Positions 10,155 through 20,453 of a stretch of DNA of 64,000 nucleotides are shown here, piece after piece (the stretch's first letter is position 1; the number at the start of each line of letters is the position of its first letter). The position numbers and the translations under genes are program-made. Origin of the DNA: Edaphochlamys debaryana. Lineage: Eukaryota; Chlorophyta; Chlorophyceae; Chlamydomonadales. The notes beneath the pieces were generated by a model. The model searched no databases. It was not told the origin of the DNA and was given only the letters and a program-made list of their open reading frames with translations. Location: positions 496,001 through 560,000 of the forward strand of contig JAEHOE010000047.1 of assembly GCA_016858145.1 (NCBI GenBank), written 5' to 3'.

Positions 10155-10444
10155 GGGGGTGCCAGCCTGGGCAGAGCGGGCCGGGCTGGTCAGGGCGGCG
10201 GGGGAGTGAGGGAGAGTTTGTGTGCCGGTTCTGGGCGGCGCCCCCGCCGCCCGTGTGTCTTTCCCCCCCTTTGCTGTTGCCCCGGGCCCCGGGGCGGGGG
10301 GTTGCAGCGTGGCGTGGAGAGTGTGAAAGGGCTTGGCAATTGGCGTTGCGACCGGCTGGGGGTATTCGAGAGCCGGTGAACGTTGGAGCGGTAGCAGTGT
10401 AAGGGGAGAGGGTCGGCGAGCGAGTCTCCGTACATGCACCAAAA
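10155..10444 (+). repeat. split direct repeat B1
   Basis: 290 bp starting 15 bp after the recombinase stop, repeated at 10827-11116 with one difference seen (C at 10288, G at 10960). It ends in AAAA directly against the GGGACA that begins A2, recreating the end-to-end junction of the circular form. Confidence 0.9.
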
Positions 10445-10802
10445 GGGACACTACGGAGCGCTCTCAGCGCGCCGAGGGGAGGTTTTGGGGCGTGTACGGC
10501 AGGGAGGAAGTGGGGCCTTGAACCCTTGGGAGGTAGAGAAGGGGTTTGGGGGGGGCGGGGCTGGAAGGGTGCCGGGGAGAAGGCGGGTTGGTGCGCCAAG
10601 GGCGGTACGGCAGGCTCGAACCGGCCCCGGTCGAAGCAGAGTTGAGGCCTGCGGGGGTACTAGTACTGTTCGATAGCTCGTTGTTGTCACGCATGCTGAC
10701 CTCGGTGGACGCGTTCTGACGGCTCACGCGTGTTGATTGGGACCGCTGCAGAACACGCCCGGGCGCCAGAGCTTGCGGCCGCCCTGCGGCGCGCTTCGCT
10801 CG
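10445..10802 (+). repeat. split direct repeat A2
   Basis: Second copy of the left terminal repeat, lying directly after B1. A 24-bp C-rich spacer (10803-10826) separates it from B2. Confidence 0.9.
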
Positions 10803-10826
10803 CCCACCCACCCACCCTGGGCGCCC

Positions 10827-11116
10827 GGGGGTGCCAGCCTGGGCAGAGCGGGCCGGGCTGGTCAGGGCGGCGGGGGAGTGAGGGAGAGTTTGTGTGCCGG
10901 TTCTGGGCGGCGCCCCCGCCGCCCGTGTGTCTTTCCCCCCCTTTGCTGTTGCCCCGGGCGCCGGGGCGGGGGGTTGCAGCGTGGCGTGGAGAGTGTGAAA
11001 GGGCTTGGCAATTGGCGTTGCGACCGGCTGGGGGTATTCGAGAGCCGGTGAACGTTGGAGCGGTAGCAGTGTAAGGGGAGAGGGTCGGCGAGCGAGTCTC
11101 CGTACATGCACCAAAA
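10827..11116 (+). repeat. split direct repeat B2 (right end of element)
   Basis: Second copy of B1, forming the right terminus. Host RING codons resume at 11117. Confidence 0.9.
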
Positions 11117-14100
11117 ACCCCCGTGTGCACGGTCGTGCCGTGCAGGAAGCCGAAGCGCCGGGGCCCGTCCAGGCACATGACGCACAGCCGGCTGACATCG
11201 TCGTCGTCGTCTGGGGCGCTGCTTGACACCGGTGCAGGGGGGCTGCTGGCGGCAGCGGCTGTAGAGGCACTGCCTGCCGCGGCAGGCGGGGGCGGCATGA
11301 AGTCCCAGGCCGGAGCAAACGCAGCAGCAGCCGAAGCCGAAGACTGGTATGGCTGGGACGCAGGGGCAGCGGAGGGCTGGGCGGAAGGCACCGAGGCTGG
11401 GGTGGCCGCAGGGAGCGGGGTCGAGGGCTCCCGGATCGCAGGGTGCAGAAGGGTGCTGGTCAGCGTGGCGGTGCCGTTCGGGGCTGCCCCTGACGGTCCG
11501 TAGGCGCTGGAGCCCCGCCGCTTCTTGGCCCCAGCAGGCTTGGCGTTGTGCTGTTGGGGCTGTGGAGGCGGCGCGGGGGGCTGCTGGGGCGCGGGCTGCT
11601 GTCGGCCCGAGCCGCCGTTGGCCGTCGCAGCTGCGCTGGGCCCAGCAGCGTCAGCACTGCCGCTCCGGCCCTTCAAAGCGCCCCGACTGCCGCCGGCGCC
11701 CTTCGTTGACTTGCTGGCGGCAGCGGAGGGGGAGCCCGCAGGGCCCTTGCGGCCCTTGCCGCTGCCACCGGCGGCTCTCGGCGAGGCGGGCTCAGTACGG
11801 CCATTGTCCAAGGCGGCCCTCGCAGGAGTCTCGCGGACCTCTCCGCGAGATGAGGTCCCCTGTGGTTTAGGAAAAGGAAGCAGGGCGGTTGTCAACATGA
11901 GCAGGCCGCATACTGACATACTGTTGCGCCCTTCCAAATCGCACCACGCGCATTGCTCAAGTACCCACAGCCCCCGTGTCCTGCCCCCTGCTCACGCATC
12001 CCTGCTCACCCGCAGAAGCGTCCAGACGCCGCTCAAGGCCAGCCACACCAGGCGCAGAGGTATCAGCGGAATCTCAGCGACCAACAGCAGTTGGTTGACG
12101 TCAAGCAACAGACAGAGGCCGCAGGCCCACAGCACCATGGCGACTTGTCGCCCGAGCTCCCACAGGGAGGCCCTTGTCGCATCTTCGATCTGGTGCCGCT
12201 TGGCTGCGTTCCCCGTTAACGCCAGCGGCCGACAGCCCCTGGCCCGGGCCTCAGGAGAAAGGTTGCCGAAGCTGGGGTGGGAAGGATGCACGAGGGCACC
12301 GATCTCGCGCATCTTCTTGGTGATCTCGGCCGGGACCTTGCCCCCATAGACGAGGGACTGAGAGACGTATAGCTTAGCGGCTTGGGTGAGCTGGGCAGTC
12401 TCTTCGGTCAAGCAATAGCTGGATGACACGGGCTGTAGGGAGGTGTCACTGGACCTGAGGGGATGTGGGTCGGGGCCAGGACGTGCGATCAAGGACAAGG
12501 CAGGGCGGCCCACCCGCTTACAGCTGGCCAAACGAGCCAACCGGGGAGCTGCCAAACGCAGACACGCTTGGAACCGGAAGCCTAGAAGCCTAGAAACTTA
12601 CCACGCTGCCATTTCCAGCGCCAGCTGCAGCGCCTGGCCCTCCGATCCCGCCTTTGCCAGCGCCTTGACCTTCCGTGCCAGGCGCTCCCGCTCCTCTTTC
12701 GCCGCCTCACTGTAACCAAAGTGAACCGGGTGCGCGGTGCAACACCCTACGTCCGAGACAAGCGGCAGCCGCGGCAGCGGCAGCAGTCTCTTCCACCCGT
12801 ACAGCCTCGGGTCCTCCTGCGTGTAGCCAGGCGTGCTGACGAGATCCAGAGCAATCTCAGTCGCGGCCTGAAGGGCGTCTTTGATCTGTGGTGGGTCCGC
12901 GGGCGGGGGCGCGAGCAGGAGGGCTTTAGCTGCCGACGGGGCGTGCGAGCGTAGCCCGAAGGCATTTGCGCGGTGGGCGGGTGGTGCTATGCACGTGCTG
13001 GGCTGCTGGCAAACGCTTGAGGGCTGCTAGGGGCCTGGTTTTCGCCTCACCAGCTGCTTGGTCCCACCCTTCACGGGGCACTCCTCATTGCAGGCCTGGA
13101 GGGCTGCCGCCAGGGCCTGGGGTCGAGCAGAGCGGGCGGGCGGGGGCAAAGGATGGCAAGGAAGGCGTACTCAGACAGGGCGTGACGTACCGACAGGGGC
13201 CAGCGGCGGAGCGCAAGAAGGGACGCAATAGCGTGCACGCTACAGGCAGCTCATCACGCAAGACTACCGCCGGGGTATGAGGAATGCAGGGGCACGGGCA
13301 ACCTTGGCCCGCCAGGACCCGAGCGGTCTCACCTCAGCGGGGCTGTACGTCCTGAACCCGGAGCGCAGCGTGTACCGCAGCAACGGGTCGTACTCTGTAC
13401 TAGTGCCGTACGTGCCGTCAACTGAGATGGAGAGGGGAAAACCTCCTCCTCTGTCCGGCCGGGAGCCCGCCCCGCAGTCCCCGCACATGAGGCTCTCCAG
13501 GCCCAGGACCTCGAGGGAGCGATACATGGTAAGAGCGGGGGACAGAGCTCTGGGGAAGGGGGACGCATGACAGTGGGTGCCGGCGGTCAAAGCGCCATGG
13601 GCGAGCCTCGTGTGGTGCGGCATCCTACCGGGCGCTGAAGACGCCAGGGTTTCGGCGTCAGAAATACTGCCAGCGGGTGAAACGAGGAGGGGGGCCAGCC
13701 AATGCTGCCTGCCTCACGACGCGCCAGTGCCCCAGGTCCCACTCCGTTCCCCGCAGCATGCCCCCATTCCCCTTCGCACCTACCGGCGATACTCGGCCTC
13801 CTCGTGCCTTGCAAGGTCATGCCATGACACCTGCGGGGAACGGTAGATAACGGTCGGTGAGGGTTACGGCCACGACCCCGGTGAAGCATCGACCTACAGT
13901 CATCCGCCTGACGGCCTGCAGCAGGCTAGCACCTGGCCCCGCGACCTTGCCTGCCTGAATGACCCACTTTGCGAGTACCCAGGCCCAGGAAGCGCCCTGC
14001 CCACTGTGCCCCAGTTGGGCCCGATGACCGCCCTCCCGCGTCGCACTGTGCGTAGCCCCAGGACCCTGAACCTGCCCCACGTCCCACCGTGCCGCACCTC

Positions 14101-15548
14101 GGGATCCTGGAACTCCAAATGAGCAATGAAGGGCTGCCTGGAGGGCTTGTCTTCATTCGTCTGCCGCATGTTGAACTCTGTATCGAAGGTCTCCCATAAC
14201 TCGATGTCCTCCTCCGTCCAGCCGGGTAACATGAACGAGTGGGTGGGCTGCTGGGAAGTGAACTTGAGCTCGAGGCCTGGGGGCCGGGGTGAGGTGGAGG
14301 CGTGCAAGGGTGCCACGCAAGGCATGCGGCAGGAGCTGACTGAGCGGGCTAAAGAACGCACTCGTGCCTAGGCCCAACCCTCCCAGGGCAAATGATACTC
14401 ACCCAGCCATCGCATCCACGGCGCCTGCTCCATGCCCTCGGCCTTCATCACCTCCTGCCAAGCGTTCGATGCGGGCAGGAAGCTGACGCCCAGGCGTACA
14501 GTCACCACATCCCCCATGTGCCAGCGGCGACGCGCTTGCACAGCAGTGAGGTGGAGGCAGGCCGCTGGCTCCTCGCCCAAAGGCAGGGAGCCGGTGGGCC
14601 CCGGGTTCCGGCAGGAGGTGGAGGGCGAGGCGGTGGGGTCCCAGTGGGGCTTGCGAACTGAGAGAAGCCTGTAGAGGGCGGGTGAAACGGGGTGGGGATA
14701 AAGCAGAAGGGATTCTGATGGATGTTGCGCTGCTCCCGGCGTCCGCCCACACCCATCCAACGGCACTCTTACCACACAATACCTCCCACTGCAAAGGTTT
14801 TGGTCCGCGTGAGCAGCTGCCCGCGCCTCGATGCGTCCGATGAATAGCCTCTCGGCACGGAGCCATACCACTAGGGGGTTGGGGGCGTGACAGGGGGCTG
14901 CGGGTTTGGCGGCACGAACCGTGCAGTCAACTCCCTGGCCGTGCCCGGCGGCGCATCCCACCGTAAATGTCGTCTTCCGAGGCTCGTACGTACGCCCAAG
15001 CTCCGGGAAAAGCTTTGACAAGGTGTTGCCCTCATCGCGGGTCGGCCAAGACGGTATCTCGCGCCCAAAGCTGGTATCGTCGGAGTCCTCTAGTTCATAG
15101 TCCTCTAGCTCATATTCGCTGAGTTCTAGCTCTGTTTCTAAAGAAGCCCTTGCTCCGGGCATGTCTACGAAGGCCGCAAGGAGGTCGGCGTTCTCCTGCT
15201 GGCGCTGTGCGAGAGCTTGGAGCGTTCGGGCTGTCCTTAACTGCCCTTGAAAGAGCGATACGCCCACGGCTGCTACGGCGACCAGTATAAGGAGGCGCAC
15301 AGCAGATGGCGCCATTTCACAGCTGCGGTTCGTCGCTAGTATCTACATAAGGAGCAATATGATACGTATTGTATACATTGGCACTTCGCATAACAGGTCA
15401 GACTAGATCGGTCTGGCCATGTCGGGCCATGGGATCCCCACCACACACGAGCACACGGGGAACAACTCTCACGAGGAGACCTCCTTCTGCCCGCATCCAA
15501 CGCCCACGTAGCTGCCCGGTTTGCAGTCACAATTGCAACCACCCCTCG

Positions 15549-18500
15549 TCAGTACAGAGCCACGATGGTCTCAACCCGAACGCGGCACAGCGGGCACTCC
15601 AGCCCCGGCATGCAGCCCTGGAGCAGCGCCGAGCACTCCTCGCACACCCCCGTGTGCACGGTCGTGCCGTGCAGGAAGCCGAAGCGCCGGGGCCCGTCCA
15701 GGCACATGACGCACAGCCGGCTGGCATCGTCGTCGTCGTCTGGGGCGCTGCTTGACACCGGTGCAGGGGCGGTGCCGGCGGCAGCGGCTGTAGAGGCACT
15801 GCCTGCCGCGGCAGGCGGGGGCGGCATGAAGTCCCAGGCCGGAGCAAACGCAGCGGCAGCCGAAGCCGAAGACTGGTATGGCTGGGACAAAGGGGCAGTG
15901 GAGGGCTGGGCGGAAGGCGTCGAGGCTGAGGCGGCCGCAGGGAGCGGGGTCGAGGGCTCCGAGATCGCAGGGTGCAGAAGGGTGCTGGTCAGCGTGGCGA
16001 TGCCGTTGGGGGCTGCCCCTGACGGTCCGTAGGCGCTGGAGCCCCGCCGCTTCTTGCCCCCAGCAGGCTTGGCGTTGTGCTGTTGGGGCTGTGGAGGCGG
16101 CGCGGGGGGCTGCTGGGGCGCGGGCTGCTGTCGGCCCGAGCCGCCGTTGGCCGTCGCAGCTGCGCTGGGCCCAGCAGCGTCAGCACTGCCGCTCCGGCTC
16201 TTCACAGCGCCGCGACTGCCGCCGGCGCCCGGCGTGGCTGCAGCCTTGCTCGCCCTGCTAGCGGCAGCGGAGGGGGAGCCCGCAGGGCCCTTGCGGCCCT
16301 TGCCGCTGCCACCGGCGGCTCTCGGCGAGGCGGGCTCAGTACGGCCATTGTCCAAGGCGGCCCTCGCAGGAGTCTCGCGGACCTCTCCGCGAGATGAGGT
16401 CCCCTGTGGTTTAGGAAAAGGAAGCAGGGCGGTTGCCAACATGAGCAGGCCGCATACTGACATACTGTCAAGCCCTCCTTCCCCACGTGCACCACGCGCA
16501 CCGCACCAGTACCCACAGCCCCCGTGCCCTGCCCCCTGCTCACGCATCCCCGCTCACCCGCAGAAGCGTCCAGACGCCGCTCAAGGCCAGCCACACCAGG
16601 CGCAGAGGTATCAGCGGAATCTCCGCAATTGCAAGCACTTGCACAATGTCAAGCGTGAGACAGAAGAAGCACGCCGACGCAAGAAGGAAGGCCCCTGCTC
16701 CAAGCTTCTTGAGCGAGGCTGTCGCCGCGCCTTCCAACCGCCGCAAGTTGGCCCCACTGCCCGAGAACGGCACCAGCCGACACGCCCTGCTGGTCCGAGC
16801 CTCGGCAGGTATGTTGCCAAAGCTGGGGTGTGAGGGGTGCACGTGGGCGCCGATCTCCCGCAGTTGCTTGGCAGCCTCAGCCGGAATCCTGCCGGCATGG
16901 CGCAGGACTTGGGCGACGTACGACCTTAGGGCGTGGGTCAGGTTGGCGGCCTCCGTACTCGAGCAGTAGTAGGCTGGTGCGGGCTGTAGCGAGACGTCAC
17001 TGGACCTGAGGGGATGTGGGTCGGGGCCAGGACTTAGGGGATGAGCGATGACTAAGCAGGCAGGGCAGCATCTGCCTGCGCCTCACAAACTCAGCAACAG
17101 GAAGCCCAGAGGCAGAGTCGGTTGGGCCACACGCCCAGCGGCTCACCATGCTAAGGCCTCCAGCGCCAGCTGCAGCGCCTGCCCCTCCGATCCCGTCTTT
17201 GCCAGCGCCTCTATCTCCCCTAGCAGGCGCTCCCCCTCCTCATCGTCGTCGTCCTCCTCATCGTCATCATCGTCGTCTTCATGACGCGGACGTCTCCTGT
17301 GCCCGGTGCAGCACTCAATGTTCGAGACGAGGTGCAGCCGCGGCAGCGGCAGCAGCTCTCGAAGGCGCAGTCCGTGTAGCCGCAGGGGCTTCTTTGATTC
17401 TATCATCGTGTCAAGGTCCCGAGCAGTGGCAGCCACGGCGTGTAGCGCGGCGCGGACCTGAGGCGGGCCAGGGGGGTGTTCCAACACCAAAGGGATTGGG
17501 CCTCAGCGTGCAGATATGGAGTCGGAGGCCGAGGGCGTGGTGTGCGAAACGGTGCACGGGCCGGCATGGATCGAAGGGCTGCTTGACAACGGGCCTCCGC
17601 CTCACCAGCTGCTTGGCGCCTCCTTTCACGGGGCACTTGTTGTTGCAGCTGTGGAGTACTCCCGCCAGGGCCTGGGGTCGGGGCGGGCGACGGAGACGAT
17701 GGGAAGCAAGGAAAGGCGTACGCAGGCAAGCCGCGACGTACGGTACAGACAGGAGCCAGAGGGGGAGCATGACGCGGGATGCACAAGGACGCGCCTGTTT
17801 TTGGGCTGGGCCGCTGCCGTCAGGCTCTGCGGGCGGCCGCCCTTGTCTAGAGTCAACTTACAAGAGACATGCAGGGGCATAGGTAATCTGGACCTGCAAT
17901 CTCACCTCAGCGTGGCTGAACGTCGTCAACTCAGAGCGCAGCCAGTACCGCATGAAAGGGCCGCGCCTCTTGAACGCGTCAGTCAGATGGTACACCCCGG
18001 TGGATATGGGCGCACCAAGTGAACTGTCCTCCTCTTGGGATCCCGCCCCGCACTCCGCCCCGCACATGAGGCTCTCCAGGCCCAGGACCTCGAGGGACCG
18101 GTACATGGTAAGAGCGGGGGACAGCGCCCTGAGGAAGGGGGTGGCGGTTGGCGCGGTTACAATCCAAAAAAGAGGCAAGGGAAGGGATTGATAACAATGG
18201 ACGCAGGCGGTCAAAGGTCTTGGGGCGAGCCTAGTGACATGCTCCTCTCCTTCAGCCGAGGTGGTGGGGTCCGAGGCAATGGCTGCCCGCCACACGACGC
18301 GCCACGGTCCAACTCCGTGCCCTCTAGCACGCCCCCGTTCCCCTTCGCGCCCACCTGCGGTACTCAGCCTCCTCGTGCCTTGCGTGGTCATGCCATGACA
18401 CCTGTGGGGAACGGTAGATAACGGTCGGTGAGGGTTACGACCACGACGCCGGTGCCATCTCCTCCTGGAAAGAGCACCGACACCGGCCAGAGGGCCCCAC

Positions 18501-20045
18501 CGCCCGACGATGGCACGTAGTTAAAACCTTCCCTGCTTGACTGACTCCCCTCCCGACAAGGGTGGCTGCACGAAGGTGTAGGGATAAGCAAACCGATGCT
18601 TGTGGCCTTCGTTCTCCCGCGTCCCACCCCACCTTGCCTCGCCTCTGGATCCTGAACCTGCCCCATTTGCCACCGTGCCGCACCTCGGGATCCAAGAACT
18701 GAAGCTGGGCGATGAAGGGCTGCCTAGAGGTCTTATCTCCATTCGTCTCCCGCTTCATGTAGATGGCTTCGTACGCCTCCCACAACTCCATGTACGTCTC
18801 CGTCCAGCCGTGCAGCATGAAGGAGTGGGTGGGCTTCTGGGAAGTGAAGTTGAGCTCGAGGTCTGGGGACGGGGTTGGAATGGGGGCGCGAGTGTCATGC
18901 GCTGGCAGAGAGCGGACTGCGGTAGGCGTGCGGACGGAGCGGACCACGCGACAGGCCTTCCAGTTCGGCGCAATCGCCCTCTAGCCTGAATCCTGCATGC
19001 CGACGCCATGGCAACTTGCCCCTGTTGCACAGCCCTGGGCCTCCCCATCGGCCCGCCCCTCTTTCATCCATTTGCACTCACTCCGCCAGTGCATCCACGT
19101 CGCCGGCTCCATGCCCTCGGCCTTCATCAGATCCAGAAAGCCGTACGACGTGGGCAGGAAGCTGACGCCCAGGCGGACGGTCACCACATCCTCCACGTGC
19201 CAGCGGTGACGCGCTTGCACAGCGGTGAGGTGGAGGCAGGCCGCTGGCTCCTCGCCCAAAGGCAGGGAGCCGGTGGCCCCCGGGTTCCGGCAGGAGGTCG
19301 AGGGCGAGGCGGTGGGGTCCCAGTGGGGCTTATGGACTGAGGCACGCCTGTGGAAGGCGGCGAAACCGGTGATGGGGGATGAGAGGGAAACGCTTAGGGC
19401 TACAGCGCATTGCAGCAGTTCCCCTGACCGTCAACCACCCACACGCAATCAAGGGGAAGCGCCGTGCTGTCCTGGCATCTTGCCGAACACATCTGACGGC
19501 ATTCTTACCATAGTATCCCTCCAATTGCAAAGGTTCTGGTGCGCGTAAGCAGCTGCCCGCCCCGCGACCCGCCCGACGCGTAGCCTCTCGGCACGTAGCC
19601 GAACCACTGCGCGGGTGCAGGGTTGCGAGGGGGTTCCCGGGTTAGTGGCACGAACCCCACAACCCCTTGCGCAACCCTTGAGCTCCAGACCACGCACCTC
19701 AATCTTGGTCTTCCGAGGCTCGTATGTGCGCCCAAGCTCGGGGAACAGCTTTGCCAAGGCGCTGCGGCCCTGGGCGCGTCGCGGCCAAGACGCTTCTTCG
19801 CGCCCGAAGTTGTCGTCGTCCGCAACCTCTAAGTCCGCATCATGGTCGCTAGGTGAAACTTCTATCTGTAGGAAAGCTCTCGAATTAGGCACGTCTGCGA
19901 ATGCCGCAAGGAGGTCGGCGTTTTCTTGCTGGCGCTGTACGAGAGCGTGGAGGACGCGCATCAGCTTGAGATGGCCTTGAAGCATCGATATGCCCACGGC
20001 TGCCACGGCAACGGTTATGAAGAGGCGCAGAGCGGATGGCGCCAT
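15549..20045 (-). CDS. RING-gene family copy C: intact membrane-anchored MDM2-type RING protein
   Basis: Ten phase-consistent exons: 20045-19698, 19606-19509, 19347-19082, 18862-18684, 18401-18355, 18128-17906, 17671-17606, 17457-17147, 17005-16558, 16403-15549 (2841 nt, 946 aa). Residues about 5-25 form a membrane anchor. The soluble part has conserved blocks: FPELGRTYEPRK, ACLHLTAVQARHRW, PTHSFMLHGWTE, YRSLEVLGLESLMCG, an acidic Asp/Glu run in exon 8, and PSHPSFGNIPAEAR. Exon 9 adds two hydrophobic helices. An Ala/Ser/Pro linker leads to the RING at residues about 892-946: CVMC, HGTTVH, CEEC, CPLC. The HGxxxH spacing and the short hydrophobic tail ending in VALY match the MDM2/MDM4 type, whose tail supports dimerisation. 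Probable role: membrane-bound E3 ubiquitin ligase; organelle and substrate unknown. It lies 233 bp from copy B. Confidence 0.85.
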
Positions 20046-20453
20046 TTTGTTGACTGAGCGCGCGTTGTGCTTCTGCGTGTGGCATCCGCCTAAAGTAGTG
20101 AGATAGCATACTCACTCGCTGTGTGACGGATCCCAAGCTGCTGTGCCGTGCGGATGCGGTGCTTCGCGTGCCGCCTCTTGAGAACCTTCCAACCCCCGAC
20201 ACCCACGCCCGCCCCCCCCCAACCTCTATGGCACACTTGTCCCGGTCCGTCGCCACTCCTTGACAGCCGCCAACCTTCACACAAGTACAGCTCATGCCAC
20301 AGCACAGCTCATGCCAGGTGCACACCAAGCCGCATCACTGTGCAACGCCAGAGCGGGAACATCCGGGAGCATCTCTCGTGCAACGCCACCCCATAAGAAC
20401 TCGTGCGCCCCAGGCCTCCCTCATACGAGTCTCGAGAGTCGGGCGACAGCGCT
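20046..20453. other. spacer upstream of copy C
   Basis: About 400 bp holding the promoter side of copy C and the 3' end of the next minus-strand gene. No exon, RNA gene or strong motif recognised. Confidence 0.4.

Larger units (their letters stand above)
4015..11116 (+). mobile_element. complete PAT/Kangaroo-like tyrosine-recombinase retrotransposon
   Basis: A 7102-bp element of the DIRS order, antisense to its host gene. Layout is A1 (4015-4372), gag-like ORF, RT-RNase H ORF, tyrosine recombinase ORF, B1 (10155-10444), A2 (10445-10802), 24-bp spacer, B2 (10827-11116). These are the split direct repeats typical of PAT-type elements. B1 abuts A2 directly, reproducing the joint that circularising the two ends would give. 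Ends are fixed to about 1 bp by paralogue copy C, which has the uninterrupted sequence at 15645/15646. No target-site duplication is seen, as expected for recombinase-mediated insertion. There is no LTR and no DDE integrase. I see one difference between A1 and A2 and one between B1 and B2, so the insertion appears young. Known relatives are Kangaroo of Volvox and TOC elements of Chlamydomonas; the exact family assignment is an inference. Confidence 0.93.
3918..15315 (-). pseudogene. RING-gene family copy B, split by a retrotransposon in the RING exon
   Basis: Exons: 15315-14962, 14870-14773, 14668-14403, 14276-14098, 13830-13784, 13549-13333, 13116-13051, 12885-12602, 12454-12010, and a last exon in two pieces, 11859-11117 and 4014-3918. 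The two pieces total 840 nt, a multiple of three, and every other junction is phase-consistent, so the gene was open (931 aa) before insertion. Layout matches copy C: N-terminal anchor, soluble region with CxxC-bearing exons, two hydrophobic helices in exon 9, Ala/Ser/Pro-rich linker, C-terminal RING. The element enters within a Val codon between the HGTTVH half of the RING and its CEEC and CPLC halves, so read-through loses four zinc ligands and adds a foreign tail. With no other visible lesion the loss looks recent. A functional RING product is unlikely, though a truncated membrane protein might still be made. Confidence 0.85.

Noticed and set aside
4015..11116. LTR retrotransposon interpretation
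   Set aside because: The repeats are split (A1...B1A2...B2), not two terminal LTRs. There is no DDE integrase or protease, a tyrosine recombinase is present, and no target-site duplication is seen.
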